Below, piece after piece: positions 46,423-54,875 of a stretch of 64,000 bases of DNA. The stretch comes from Pseudobutyrivibrio sp. OR37 (GTDB lineage: Bacteria > Bacillota > Clostridia > Lachnospirales > Lachnospiraceae). The notes beneath the pieces were generated by a model that was given only the letters and a program-made list of their open reading frames with translations, searched no databases and was not told the origin of the DNA. Each line of letters starts with the position of its first letter. Positions within the stretch are counted from its first letter, which is position 1. Location: assembly GCF_900113655.1 (NCBI RefSeq), contig NZ_FOQF01000003.1, positions 117,396 to 181,395 on the forward strand. Reading direction: 5' to 3'. The translations under genes and the position numbers were made by a program.

Positions 46423-47529
46423 CTAGGTACAAATCGTTCCATTTTTTACGTAATTATTTTTAAAGACCTCTGTCAGCACCCCAATCTTCTCTAGAGATAA
46501 CACAACTGACATCAGATTTAAATAGTCCATCTTGCTTTCTTCTAAAACTGTGGCAAGACTTTTTGGATAGTCATCAAACATATCATATACCTTTTTCTGT
46601 TCAAAATTAAGATTAATCTTATTCTTTTTTATATTTGATTGCACTACATCCTGTCCGTATATGCCTAACATTTCATTTATAAAGCTGTCTATGTCATAGA
46701 TAATTCCAGCCCCCTGGGCGATTAGCTTGTTTGTTCCTGTACTAAGAGAATCTCCTATTCGACCTGGAGTGACGTAAATATCTTTTCCGTGCTCCAATGC
46801 AAAATCTGCTGTAATCAAGGAACCAGATTTATCTCTCGCCTCTACCACTATCACAATATCAGATAAAGCTGAAACTATTCGATTTCTTCTTGGAAAATTC
46901 ATGGGAAGTGGACTTGCGCCCATTTGATATTCAGAAATTACAGCTCCGCCAGATGAAACTATTTCTTCATATAATAATCTGTTTTCATGCGGATATATTA
47001 TATCACAGCCGCTTCCCAAAACCGCAACTGTATTTCCAGCTTTATCAAGACAGCCTCTATGAGCGTAGGAATCAATGCCTCTAGCCATACCGCTTATTAC
47101 TGTAAAACCATTTTCCCCTAGCTTTTCGCCTAATTCTATGGCCAGCTTTTTTCCGTAGGCACTGCATCTTCTGGCTCCTACAATAGATACCGCCCTTTCA
47201 AAGCTAGGAAGCTTCCCAATGTAAAACAGACCATAGGGATAATCATAAATATTTAAAAGCTTTTTCGGATATAAATCGTTTTCCATTGTAATAAAAGAAA
47301 ATGGAGAATTATTGAATTCATCAAACTCCTTTTGCAAATCAAAGCTTTTCCTGTGCTCCAAAAATGCATCAACAGTTTTTTCCTCTAACAGCCCTGATGC
47401 CATCAGTTCTGCTTTGGTAGCCCTATAAATATTAAAGCTGTCGTTAAAGTATTCGATTAATTTAGGCTTTTTCCCGTAGCTTATATCCTCGTTTTTCATG
47501 AACCAATACTGGTAATGTAAATCATTCAT
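46423..47529 (-). CDS. dprA: DNA processing protein DprA
   Basis: DprA loads RecA on incoming single-stranded DNA during transformation. The central Rossmann-like domain has VGARRCSAYGKKLAIELGEK, SGMARGIDSYAHRG, VLGSGCDIIYPHEN and SGGAVISEYQMGASPLP. An N-terminal SAM-like segment precedes it and a short C-terminal winged helix follows. The 368 residues are full length. It overlaps the comM stop by one base. Confidence 0.95.
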   Translation of the reverse strand: MNDLHYQYWFMKNEDISYGKKPKLIEYFNDSFNIYRATKAELMASGLLEEKTVDAFLEHRKSFDLQKEFDEFNNSPFSFITMENDLYPKKLLNIYDYPYGLFYIGKLPSFERAVSIVGARRCSAYGKKLAIELGEKLGENGFTVISGMARGIDSYAHRGCLDKAGNTVAVLGSGCDIIYPHENRLLYEEIVSSGGAVISEYQMGASPLPMNFPRRNRIVSALSDIVIVVEARDKSGSLITADFALEHGKDIYVTPGRIGDSLSTGTNKLIAQGAGIIYDIDSFINEMLGIYGQDVVQSNIKKNKINLNFEQKKVYDMFDDYPKSLATVLEESKMDYLNLMSVVLSLEKIGVLTEVFKNNYVKNGTICT

Positions 47530-49061
47530 TAGATTCCCACCTCCCAGTATCTTTTATCCAAGCCTCTATAGCACAAGGCTTCTTGCAGATGCTCCAGCTT
47601 AATATCCTCACTGGATGCCATATCCGCAAGGGTTCTTGCCACCCTTAAAACCTTGTGGTAGGTTCTGGCAGTGAGGGAATATTTGTCGTACATAGCCTGC
47701 ATATATTCTGTCTGCTCATCTGTAAGAGGACAAAACCTTTCAATAAGGCCACTTGGTATCTGGCTATTGAATTTAAAATCATAGTTTTCATAGCGTTTTC
47801 TTTGGATATTCTGGCAGGCAATTACCCTTTTTCTGATTTCAGCTGAGCTTTCGTTTTTCTGCTTCATTGTGATTTGAGCAAAATTCAAAGTTGGTGCCTC
47901 TACACAGATATCAATTCTATCAAGTAAAGGCTGGGAAATCTTAGAAAGATATCTTTGGATGGAAAGCCTTGTGCAGTGGCATCTGTTTAAATCCGGATAA
48001 TATCCGCAGGAGCAAGGATTCATGGCTGCCACCAGTACAAAATCCGCAGGGAAGGTAAAGCTACCTGCCGCCCTTGAAATGTTCACCTGCTTGTCCTCTA
48101 ATGGCTGACGCAGAATTTCAAGTGTGCTTTTATTGAATTCTGTCATCTCGTCTAAAAACAGAACGCCTCTATGTGCCAATGATATTTCTCCCGGATGAGG
48201 ATTATGACCTCCTCCAACAAGCCCCTGGGCTGATACTGTATGATGGGGGCTTCTAAACGGTCTGGCTTGAATCAAGCCCTTGCGTTCATCAAACATTCCG
48301 CATACTGAATAAATCTTTGACAACTCTAGTTGTTCGTCTGCATCCATTTCAGGCAATATAGAGGGGATGCATTTTGCTATCATGGATTTTCCTGCTCCCG
48401 GCGGTCCCACCATAAGCATATTATGCATTCCTGAAATTGCTACTTCGCATGCTCGTCTAAGAGCCTGCTGGCCATTAATCATAGAAAAATCGTATTCATC
48501 CTCATTTGCAGGTGTTTTTGTGATCACTTCAATTTTTTCTTCCTCAAATCGACCTGCGTTCATCAGTTCAATTACATCTGTAATTTTTTCAACACCAATG
48601 CTTTTTATCCCCGAAACCAGTCTTGCTTCTGTAAGATTCTCCTTTGGTACTATCAAAATTTCTAAATTATTCTTCTTCGCTTCGATAGCCATAGATAGCA
48701 CACCGTTTATTGGCTGTATTTTGCCGTCTAAGCCAATTTCTCCGCACAGGCATATAGTTGGAAGCTTTTCGCACTCAATGATGCCTATAGCAGATAAAAT
48801 CGCCACAGCGATGGGCAAATCAAAGCCTGCTCCAGTTTTTCTTATACTAGCTGGTGATAAATTGATGGTGATTCTTTTTACAGGCAAAGCATACCCTGCA
48901 TTTTTTAGAGCAGCTCTAACTCTCTCCTTTGCCTCCTTCACCTCAGATGAAAGGTATCCAACCATCTCAAAAATTGGCATACCTTCAGATATATCTGCCT
49001 CAACAGATATAAGCTTAGAATCGATACCATAAATGGTAGCTGTATTTACAATACTATACAA
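47529..49061 (-). CDS. YifB/ComM-family AAA+ ATPase
   Basis: A Mg-chelatase-like AAA+ protein. ComM homologues are branch-migration helicases in natural transformation. The N-terminal Lon-like fold is followed by Walker A GPPGAGKSMIAK, then GEISLAHRGVLFLDEMTEF, AAMNPCSCGYYPD and the C-terminal SLTARTYHKVLRVARTLADM. The start is TTG at 49061 with GAGGAG five bases upstream. It is co-transcribed with dprA, another competence gene. Confidence 0.93.
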   Translation of the reverse strand: MYSIVNTATIYGIDSKLISVEADISEGMPIFEMVGYLSSEVKEAKERVRAALKNAGYALPVKRITINLSPASIRKTGAGFDLPIAVAILSAIGIIECEKLPTICLCGEIGLDGKIQPINGVLSMAIEAKKNNLEILIVPKENLTEARLVSGIKSIGVEKITDVIELMNAGRFEEEKIEVITKTPANEDEYDFSMINGQQALRRACEVAISGMHNMLMVGPPGAGKSMIAKCIPSILPEMDADEQLELSKIYSVCGMFDERKGLIQARPFRSPHHTVSAQGLVGGGHNPHPGEISLAHRGVLFLDEMTEFNKSTLEILRQPLEDKQVNISRAAGSFTFPADFVLVAAMNPCSCGYYPDLNRCHCTRLSIQRYLSKISQPLLDRIDICVEAPTLNFAQITMKQKNESSAEIRKRVIACQNIQRKRYENYDFKFNSQIPSGLIERFCPLTDEQTEYMQAMYDKYSLTARTYHKVLRVARTLADMASSEDIKLEHLQEALCYRGLDKRYWEVGI

Positions 49062-49096
49062 TTAAACTCCTCTGGGAATTATTAAGTAAATAGAAA

Positions 49097-49133
49097 AAAA
49101 GACAGGAGTTATAATAACATACTCCCGTCTTCT
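49097..49133 (-). terminator. Intrinsic terminator after trpS
   Basis: In the minus-strand RNA AGACGGGAGU pairs with ACUCCUGUCU, with one G-U pair, and is followed by seven U. It lies some 20-55 bases after the trpS stop and before comM. Confidence 0.85.
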
Positions 49134-49151
49134 ATTCAAGGCTAAAAATAA

Positions 49152-50159
49152 CTATCTGATTCTTTCTGTTAAGCCAAGCTTCTTGTGAACCTTTCTAAGT
49201 GTCTTATTGGCAAAGTAAGCAGCCTTTTCGCTGTTTTCTTTGATGCACTCGTTGATAAAGGTCTTATCGTTTTCAAGCTGTGCACATCTAGCATGGAATG
49301 GCTCAAGCATATCTGCTACTGCCTCACCAACAGCAAGTTTGAAATCGCCATAGCCCTTGCCCTCAAATTCTCTAGCAACCTCGTCCATAGATTTATCAGT
49401 AACGACACCATAGATTTCCATAAGATTTGAAACACCAGGCTTGTTTTCTACATCATATCTAACCTCAGCATCTGAATCTGTAACAGCCTTCTTGAACTTA
49501 CGGATAATTGTATCCTTATCATCGATAAGATAAATTGTAGCATTTACATTTTCGTCAGATTTTGACATCTTCTTGTTAGGCTCTGCTAAAGACATGATTC
49601 TAGCTCCTGCCTTAGGGAAATATCCTTCAGGGATTGTAAATACATCACCATAGATATTGTTAAATCTTTCAGCCACATCACGGCAAATCTCCAAATGCTG
49701 CTTTTGGTCAGCGCCAATTGGAACCAAATCTGCCTGATAAAGTAAAATGTCAGCAGCCATAAGTGCAGGATATGTAAATAGACCTGCGTTAATGTTATCA
49801 GCATGCTTAGCAGACTTATCCTTGAACTGAGTCATTCTGTTAAGCTCTCCCATATAGGTAAAGCAATCTAAAACCCAACCAAGCTCTGCGTGAGCTGGAA
49901 CGTGTGACTGGAAATAAATGCAGTTCTTCTTAGGATCAAGACCAGCTGCAACATACTGTGTGTAGATTCTTCTAGCATTCTGTCTAAACTCTGTAGGGTT
50001 CTGTCTAACTGTAAGTGAATGTAAATCCATTACACCAAAGAAGCAATCGTACTCTTCGTTAAGATTTACCCAATTCTTAAGAGCTCCTATATAATTACCA
50101 AGTGTAAGCTTTCCTGTAGCCTGCATACCCGAATATAAAACTTTTCTTTCTTTTTCCAT
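49152..50159 (-). CDS. trpS: Tryptophanyl-tRNA synthetase
   Basis: TrpS charges tRNA-Trp. I chose the ATG at 50159 with GGAG nine bases upstream (335 residues); a TTG 15 bases further up is in frame. The class I signatures are ATGKLTLGNYIGAL (HIGH-like) and PNKKMSKSDENVNATIYL (KMSKS). It is the last gene after the DUF5662 and isoamylase-like genes, and a terminator follows. Confidence 0.97.
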   Translation of the reverse strand: MEKERKVLYSGMQATGKLTLGNYIGALKNWVNLNEEYDCFFGVMDLHSLTVRQNPTEFRQNARRIYTQYVAAGLDPKKNCIYFQSHVPAHAELGWVLDCFTYMGELNRMTQFKDKSAKHADNINAGLFTYPALMAADILLYQADLVPIGADQKQHLEICRDVAERFNNIYGDVFTIPEGYFPKAGARIMSLAEPNKKMSKSDENVNATIYLIDDKDTIIRKFKKAVTDSDAEVRYDVENKPGVSNLMEIYGVVTDKSMDEVAREFEGKGYGDFKLAVGEAVADMLEPFHARCAQLENDKTFINECIKENSEKAAYFANKTLRKVHKKLGLTERIR

Positions 50160-50179
50160 AGCATTATTCTCCAAAAATA

Positions 50180-50713
50180 TTATTTATTATGAAGTATATT
50201 CTTTCGTATATACTCATTAGTAGACTCTTCGCCATATTCTGCAAGATGTGTAAGCATATCCTCTAGCAGCCTTGCTGTTTCCTCGTGCATTAAATATTTG
50301 GCCTTACCCCTGTTATAATATTCCAATGCACTTGAATCCTTATAGGCTTCCTTTTGATAAGTCTTACAAGCAGCAACTCTATCGCAATACATTTCTACAA
50401 CATAATTAACAGGCATTTTCATACCAGCCATTCCGGATTTTCCGTCTAAGGCATAATCAATCCAATATTCAAAATGATGCTTATTTCTTCCCTTGTGATG
50501 AAGCCAGGCCATTGATACGCCCTTATCTTCTCTTTCAGCGTTGTTTGGGCTTTTATCACCCTGATAGTATTTTGCCCCAACACGAAATTCCACAAGTGAA
50601 TATTTCGATAAATCGTGTAAAAGGCCCTGCTTATATAGACCTACTGCAAAGCAGCCCTTCATAACTAAGTGTCTATGATGTGTAATTGTTTTAAAATGTT
50701 CCCAAGCTTTCAT
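50180..50713 (-). CDS. DUF5662-family protein
   Basis: A soluble 177-residue protein with the family block HHRHLVMKGCFAVGLYKQGL followed by LHDLSKYSLVEF, then MAWLHHKGRNKHHFEYWID. The paired His and HD/Asp residues (LLHDLSKYS, WLHHKGRNKHHFE) suggest a metal site like that of HD-type hydrolases. The biochemical role is unknown to me. Its start abuts the isoamylase-like stop, so the two are co-translated. Confidence 0.8.
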   Translation of the reverse strand: MKAWEHFKTITHHRHLVMKGCFAVGLYKQGLLHDLSKYSLVEFRVGAKYYQGDKSPNNAEREDKGVSMAWLHHKGRNKHHFEYWIDYALDGKSGMAGMKMPVNYVVEMYCDRVAACKTYQKEAYKDSSALEYYNRGKAKYLMHEETARLLEDMLTHLAEYGEESTNEYIRKNILHNK

Positions 50714-52567
50714 TTAATTCATACCCTTCTTTATCTTAATTCCAACTAAAACGCTAATGGAATTGCCTGGAACATCAATTGTCTGTTGATCATGGATTGG
50801 CTTTGGTGAAAAATCGCCATCATAATCTGCTGTATTAAAACATAAACGCCATCGTTTTCCAGGGGCAAGTAAAGGCAACGCCATATTTACACTATCGTAG
50901 TGATAATTATAGCAAACGAAAACTTCCTCATTTTCCTTTACGTAAGCACCATTGTATAAAACTCCAAGAGCCTTCTGTTCCTCACCGATAGACATCATCC
51001 ATGGCTCTGTTCCATGGAAGGACATATCAGGTAAGCCTAAGTGTTTGTAATCGTTCATTAAAAATGGCGACTCCGCTCTTAAGCATTTATGATTCTTTCT
51101 AAATTCCACAAGCTTTTTAACAAAAGCGGTAAGCTCCTCTTTGCTCTTAGTCTTAGAGAATACTGTGTAACCCACCTTATTGTCCTGACAATATGGATTA
51201 TTATTACCAAGATGTGTTGCCGCAGCCTCATCAGCTGCCACAAATAGAGGAACACTTTGGGACAGCATCAACGCAGTAAAAGCGTTTCGCATCTCTCTAA
51301 AACGATTTGCATTTATAGTTCTGTTGGTGGTCTTGCCTTCTATTCCATAATTAAAGGAATAGTTGTTGTTTGTACCGTCTCTATTATCTTCACCATTATC
51401 AAAATTATGTTTTTCTCCATAAGAGAATGAATCCCAAAGAGAAAATCCATTTACATTAGCCATGTAATTTACAAAGCCGTAGGCGCTATTTTGTCTGCGC
51501 ATATGATTTGCAAACTGTACCATGCTACCATTCATGTGATTCTCGATTTGTCTTGTGACATTCATAAAGGAATCATTGTAAATGAATAGATGCTTTCTTC
51601 CCTTTTCATTACAAAGTATTTCCTCTGGAATATACTCGTAGAAAATCTTTGTATTAGCAAGATATGGCTCATTTGCAATACGCTCTATTGGGCAGGTGCA
51701 TCCCACCAAATGAAAACCATCGATATGGAAATATTTAACGTAATACTTTAAGCAGTCAATAATCATTTCTGCAGAAGTAGTGGCAGCAAAAACCATTTCC
51801 ATAATGATTTCAAGACCATTCTTATGGAAGGTAGATACCATGTCACGGAAGCCAGCGATGGCCTTTTCACTTCCGCCAAAATAAGCTGCCTTAGGTGCGA
51901 AATAGGAAGCCTCGCCAAAGCCCCAATAATTGCGCTTGCCTGTGTATTCACATACCTCGGTAATCTTTCCTTTAGGAGAAATAGACATCTTCCTCTCTAG
52001 GAAAAGCTCTTCAAAATCATATACAGGCATTATTTCAACACTTGTAATGCCAAGCTCTTTTAAATAACCAAGCTTGGATAATAACCCCTTATAGGTGCCT
52101 ACTCTAGATGAGCTCATGCCCATTCCTGCAGTAAAGCCCCTCATATGAAGCTTATACATAACCATGTCCTTAGGCTCAATGTACACTTCATAATCCTTCC
52201 AAGGCTTTTCAAGATTGCCAATACCTGAATATACCTTGAATTCAGATGCCTTGCGGCCATTTTCGTCACCCCATTTATCCCTTCCACAAATAACAGTGGA
52301 ATAAGGGTCAACGTAAAGCTGGTCATCCTCTTTTATAAGATAGCAAAGCTTTTCTATGTCAACATCTGAAATCTCCACAGAATATACTCTGCCAATTGCG
52401 TAGTCGTCAGTCAGAATAATTTCATCAAGCTTTTTTTTCGATGATTTATCAAACAAAACAATCCCTGCTTTTTCAGTGTTTGCCTTAATTGATAAAGTTA
52501 TAATTATTGAATTCTTTTTTCCGATTCTAGGGCCGAATTCCCCAAAATCACCTCTAGTTATCTTCAT
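50714..52567 (-). CDS. Isoamylase/GlgX-like GH13 protein with degenerate active site
   Basis: The fold is that of glycogen-debranching enzymes: an N-terminal CBM48-like domain (about 15-100), then a GH13 barrel and a C-terminal beta domain, 617 residues in all. Yet all conserved catalytic regions that I can align are changed. Region I is EMVFAAT (257-263) in place of DVVYNHT. Region II is DGFHLVG (283-289), with Val288 at the nucleophile Asp. Region IV is ANVNGF (370-375) in place of AHDGF. Only Glu311 in KIFYEYI may match the acid/base. The frame is intact, so this looks like a maintained pseudoenzyme, perhaps a glycan-binding regulator (inference). Confidence 0.85.
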   Translation of the reverse strand: MKITRGDFGEFGPRIGKKNSIIITLSIKANTEKAGIVLFDKSSKKKLDEIILTDDYAIGRVYSVEISDVDIEKLCYLIKEDDQLYVDPYSTVICGRDKWGDENGRKASEFKVYSGIGNLEKPWKDYEVYIEPKDMVMYKLHMRGFTAGMGMSSSRVGTYKGLLSKLGYLKELGITSVEIMPVYDFEELFLERKMSISPKGKITEVCEYTGKRNYWGFGEASYFAPKAAYFGGSEKAIAGFRDMVSTFHKNGLEIIMEMVFAATTSAEMIIDCLKYYVKYFHIDGFHLVGCTCPIERIANEPYLANTKIFYEYIPEEILCNEKGRKHLFIYNDSFMNVTRQIENHMNGSMVQFANHMRRQNSAYGFVNYMANVNGFSLWDSFSYGEKHNFDNGEDNRDGTNNNYSFNYGIEGKTTNRTINANRFREMRNAFTALMLSQSVPLFVAADEAAATHLGNNNPYCQDNKVGYTVFSKTKSKEELTAFVKKLVEFRKNHKCLRAESPFLMNDYKHLGLPDMSFHGTEPWMMSIGEEQKALGVLYNGAYVKENEEVFVCYNYHYDSVNMALPLLAPGKRWRLCFNTADYDGDFSPKPIHDQQTIDVPGNSISVLVGIKIKKGMN

Positions 52568-52592
52568 AAATAAGCCTCAATTCAATCGCATA

Positions 52593-52606
52593 GTGTATTA
52601 ATACAC
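52593..52606. promoter_or_regulatory. Perfect palindrome between divergent genes
   Basis: GTGTATTAATACAC is a 14-base perfect palindrome, 26 bases upstream of the isoamylase-like start and 105 bases before DUF1292. It lies just after a TTGAAA that could be the minus-strand -35 box. A dimeric repressor could bind there; I cannot name one. Confidence 0.45.
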
Positions 52607-52635
52607 GTAATTTCAACGAAATTTTTCATTTTCAC

Positions 52636-52664
52636 TAGACAATATTCCTGATGAATTATATCAT
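52636..52664 (+). promoter_or_regulatory. Sigma-A-like promoter of the DUF1292 gene
   Basis: TAGACA is followed exactly 17 bases later by TATCAT on the plus strand. It lies about 46 bases before the ATG, which has an AGGAAGG ribosome binding site. This is the only clear plus-strand transcription start in the window. Confidence 0.6.
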
Positions 52665-52710
52665 AAGGACATGTCTTAAACAAATAAATTATTAGGAAGG
52701 ATATCTAAAC

Positions 52711-53022
52711 ATGAACGAAAATGAAGTATTTCCAGTTGACAACGAAGACGATGACGTTGTTGTCACTCTTAATCTAGATGATGGTTCTGAAGTAACATGC
52801 GAAATCCTCACAATCTTCGATATAGGAGAACAGGACTATATTGTCCTTTTACCTCTCGATGAAAATGGTGAGGAAAACCCTGATGGAGAAGTTTACATCT
52901 ATCGTTACTTTGAGGATGAAACAGGCGCTCCTTCACTTGATAACATCGAATCAGATGAAGAATACGCAGCTGTTTCAGCAAAATTCGACGAGCTTTATGG
53001 TGAAAGCCTCGACGAAGAATAA
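52711..53022 (+). CDS. DUF1292-family acidic protein
   Basis: The 103-residue protein is strongly acidic. It has the DUF1292 (YrzB-like) pattern VVTLNLDDGSEVTCEILTIF, then QDYIVLLPLDENGEE and VYIYRYFEDE, ending in a short helical tail with DEEYAAVSAKFDELYG. The role is unknown. It is the only clear gene on the plus strand. Its last 28 bases overlap the 3' end of the helicase gene on the other strand. Confidence 0.9.
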   Translation: MNENEVFPVDNEDDDVVVTLNLDDGSEVTCEILTIFDIGEQDYIVLLPLDENGEENPDGEVYIYRYFEDETGAPSLDNIESDEEYAAVSAKFDELYGESLDEE

Positions 53023-54821
53023 TCCAGCTCTCTTAAGAATCGGGATTTATCCCGGTTCTTTTTATTTGTATAGCTTAAAAACAAATTTCTTTTCGTTCGT
53101 GTAATTCCTACATAAAACAATCTTCGCTCTCCCTCAAGCTCCTCCTTAGTGGTCGCTTTGTTGGTAGGGACTATTCCTTCATTGACGGATATTATAAAAA
53201 CATTTTCAAATTCCAGGCCTTTACTTGCGTGCATTGTATATAATCCTATTTTTCCGCTTTTATCCTGAGATTTGTTCTTGTTTTCATAATCAACCTTAAG
53301 CCTAAGAATATTCAGCTTATCAATACTTTGCTTAATGGTTCTGCAGTCCTTAAGTACTCCTGTTAGAAAATCCAAAATCTCCATGTATTCATTAATTGGA
53401 ACCTGCTTTTTTACAGCCTCCTCCCGCAAAAACATGCTATAACCAACAATGTTTTTAATATAATTTATGGCCGCTACAGGACTCATTTTTGAAATAAGAT
53501 TTATATCATTGATTAAAGCCTGAACCTGCCTATAGCCAGATTGTGAATCTTGATAAAACTTAAGCATCCCTTCTAGATTTCCGCCGAATTCCACTGCTCT
53601 TCTATGCAGATATCGATTTGGTCTATTGATGATGGATAAAAGCCTTTCCTTGGTACAATTTCCGATAGCAATCTGAAAATAATCTTCAATATCCTTGATT
53701 ATAAAATGAGTATAAATATTAGGCATTTGCTCCTTCAGATAAAATGGAAGCTTCTCATTAATCAGCCCATCAACTATATATCTGGCATCAGTATGATTGC
53801 GATACAGTATAGCTATTTCATCAAAAGCTGTGCCACTATTTCGCAATTGATTAATTTGTTCTATTACACCCCTTGCCTCTTGGAATTCATCCTCAAAGCC
53901 CTGTATTTTAAAGGTGCCCGCTTCCTTTGTGCTATTTATATTTTTATCAAACCTGCAGGTGTTTTTTGAAATCAGATTGCTGGATTGGACCACAACATTT
54001 TCAGGATTTCTGTAATTGAAATCCAACACTATAATTTCCGTATCCTTATAGGTATCCACAAACCTATTCATCAGCTTTGGATTAGCGCCTCTAAAGCCAT
54101 AAATAGATTGATCATCATCTCCCACACAAAAAATATTTTTAGTCCTTTTAGCAAGCATGGAAATTAACTCAAACTGAATGTCGTTCATATCCTGCATTTC
54201 ATCCACAAGAAAATATGAAAACCTATTCTGCCATTTAGCCAAAATATCAGGTCTTTCCTTAAATAGCTTGTAGGTCTTTGTAAGCATATCGTCGAAATCT
54301 ATCACATGATACTTTTGTTTATAGGCTTCATACCTATTTGCAAATTTGATAAGCTCATCCTTTGGCACATATTTTGGAATGTACTGACCGATATCAAGGG
54401 ACGAATTATAAAATGCAGACAGCTCTCCCGCATAAGAACTAACAAGAGAATTATCCTCTAATCTGCTATCTATAGCCTGCATTGAATCATACAGCACTTT
54501 ATTTCTGGCATTACCCATCAAAATATCAGATTGCTTGTAACCAAGCTCTGCCTTTAAAATCCCCCAAAATAAAGAATGGAACGTTCCAAAGGTCACCGGA
54601 TAAACATCATCTGATAACCTATCGAAACGTTCCTTCATTTCAATCGCTGCTGCTTTAGTGAAAGTAATCACTAAAATCTCTTCAGCTGGGACACCAGATT
54701 TTATAAGCTCGCTTACTCTTCGTGTAAGCACCGCGGTCTTACCGCTACCAGGACCTGCCAAAACCATACATGGCCCGTCCTTTTTCATTACAGCTTTAAG
54801 CTGACTATCATTCAGATTCAT
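52995..54821 (-). CDS. UvrD/PcrA-family ATP-dependent helicase
   Basis: A superfamily 1A DNA helicase of 608 residues, shorter than PcrA (about 720-750). Motif I is AGPGSGKTAVLTRR (about 22-35), motif II is FLVDEMQDMNDIQFEL, motif III is GDDDQSIYGFRGA, motif V includes LYTMHASKGLEFENVFI and motif VI is RRLFYVGITRTKRNLFLSY. The missing length is mainly in the accessory domains and tail. Its stop lies inside DUF1292 on the opposite strand. Confidence 0.93.
   Translation of the reverse strand: MNLNDSQLKAVMKKDGPCMVLAGPGSGKTAVLTRRVSELIKSGVPAEEILVITFTKAAAIEMKERFDRLSDDVYPVTFGTFHSLFWGILKAELGYKQSDILMGNARNKVLYDSMQAIDSRLEDNSLVSSYAGELSAFYNSSLDIGQYIPKYVPKDELIKFANRYEAYKQKYHVIDFDDMLTKTYKLFKERPDILAKWQNRFSYFLVDEMQDMNDIQFELISMLAKRTKNIFCVGDDDQSIYGFRGANPKLMNRFVDTYKDTEIIVLDFNYRNPENVVVQSSNLISKNTCRFDKNINSTKEAGTFKIQGFEDEFQEARGVIEQINQLRNSGTAFDEIAILYRNHTDARYIVDGLINEKLPFYLKEQMPNIYTHFIIKDIEDYFQIAIGNCTKERLLSIINRPNRYLHRRAVEFGGNLEGMLKFYQDSQSGYRQVQALINDINLISKMSPVAAINYIKNIVGYSMFLREEAVKKQVPINEYMEILDFLTGVLKDCRTIKQSIDKLNILRLKVDYENKNKSQDKSGKIGLYTMHASKGLEFENVFIISVNEGIVPTNKATTKEELEGERRLFYVGITRTKRNLFLSYTNKKNRDKSRFLRELDYSSSRLSP
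53036..53065 (+). terminator. DUF1292 terminator, inside the helicase coding region
   Basis: AGAATCGGG pairs with CCCGGTTCT (one G-T pair) around a six-base loop and is followed by TTTTTTATTT on the plus strand. It lies 14 bases after the DUF1292 stop. Because the genes converge and overlap, the same bases encode helicase residues on the other strand. Confidence 0.85.
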
Positions 54822-54851
54822 AAATCTCCTAATAGTCTAACTTACCAAAAT

Positions 54852-54871
54852 ACTAGGTTCCCCAACCTTTT
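54852..54871. terminator. Weak hairpin between gltX and the helicase gene
   Basis: AGGTT-CCCC-AACCT is followed by six T on the plus strand; on the minus strand its T-tract is poor. It lies just after the gltX stop. It might limit antisense transcription or weakly end gltX transcripts. The five-base-pair stem is short. Confidence 0.35.
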
Positions 54872-54875
54872 TTAA

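Noticed and set aside
48367..49032. Plus-strand open frame of 221 codons
   Set aside because: It lies wholly opposite the conserved ComM-type gene and reads like the reverse frame of a coding region.
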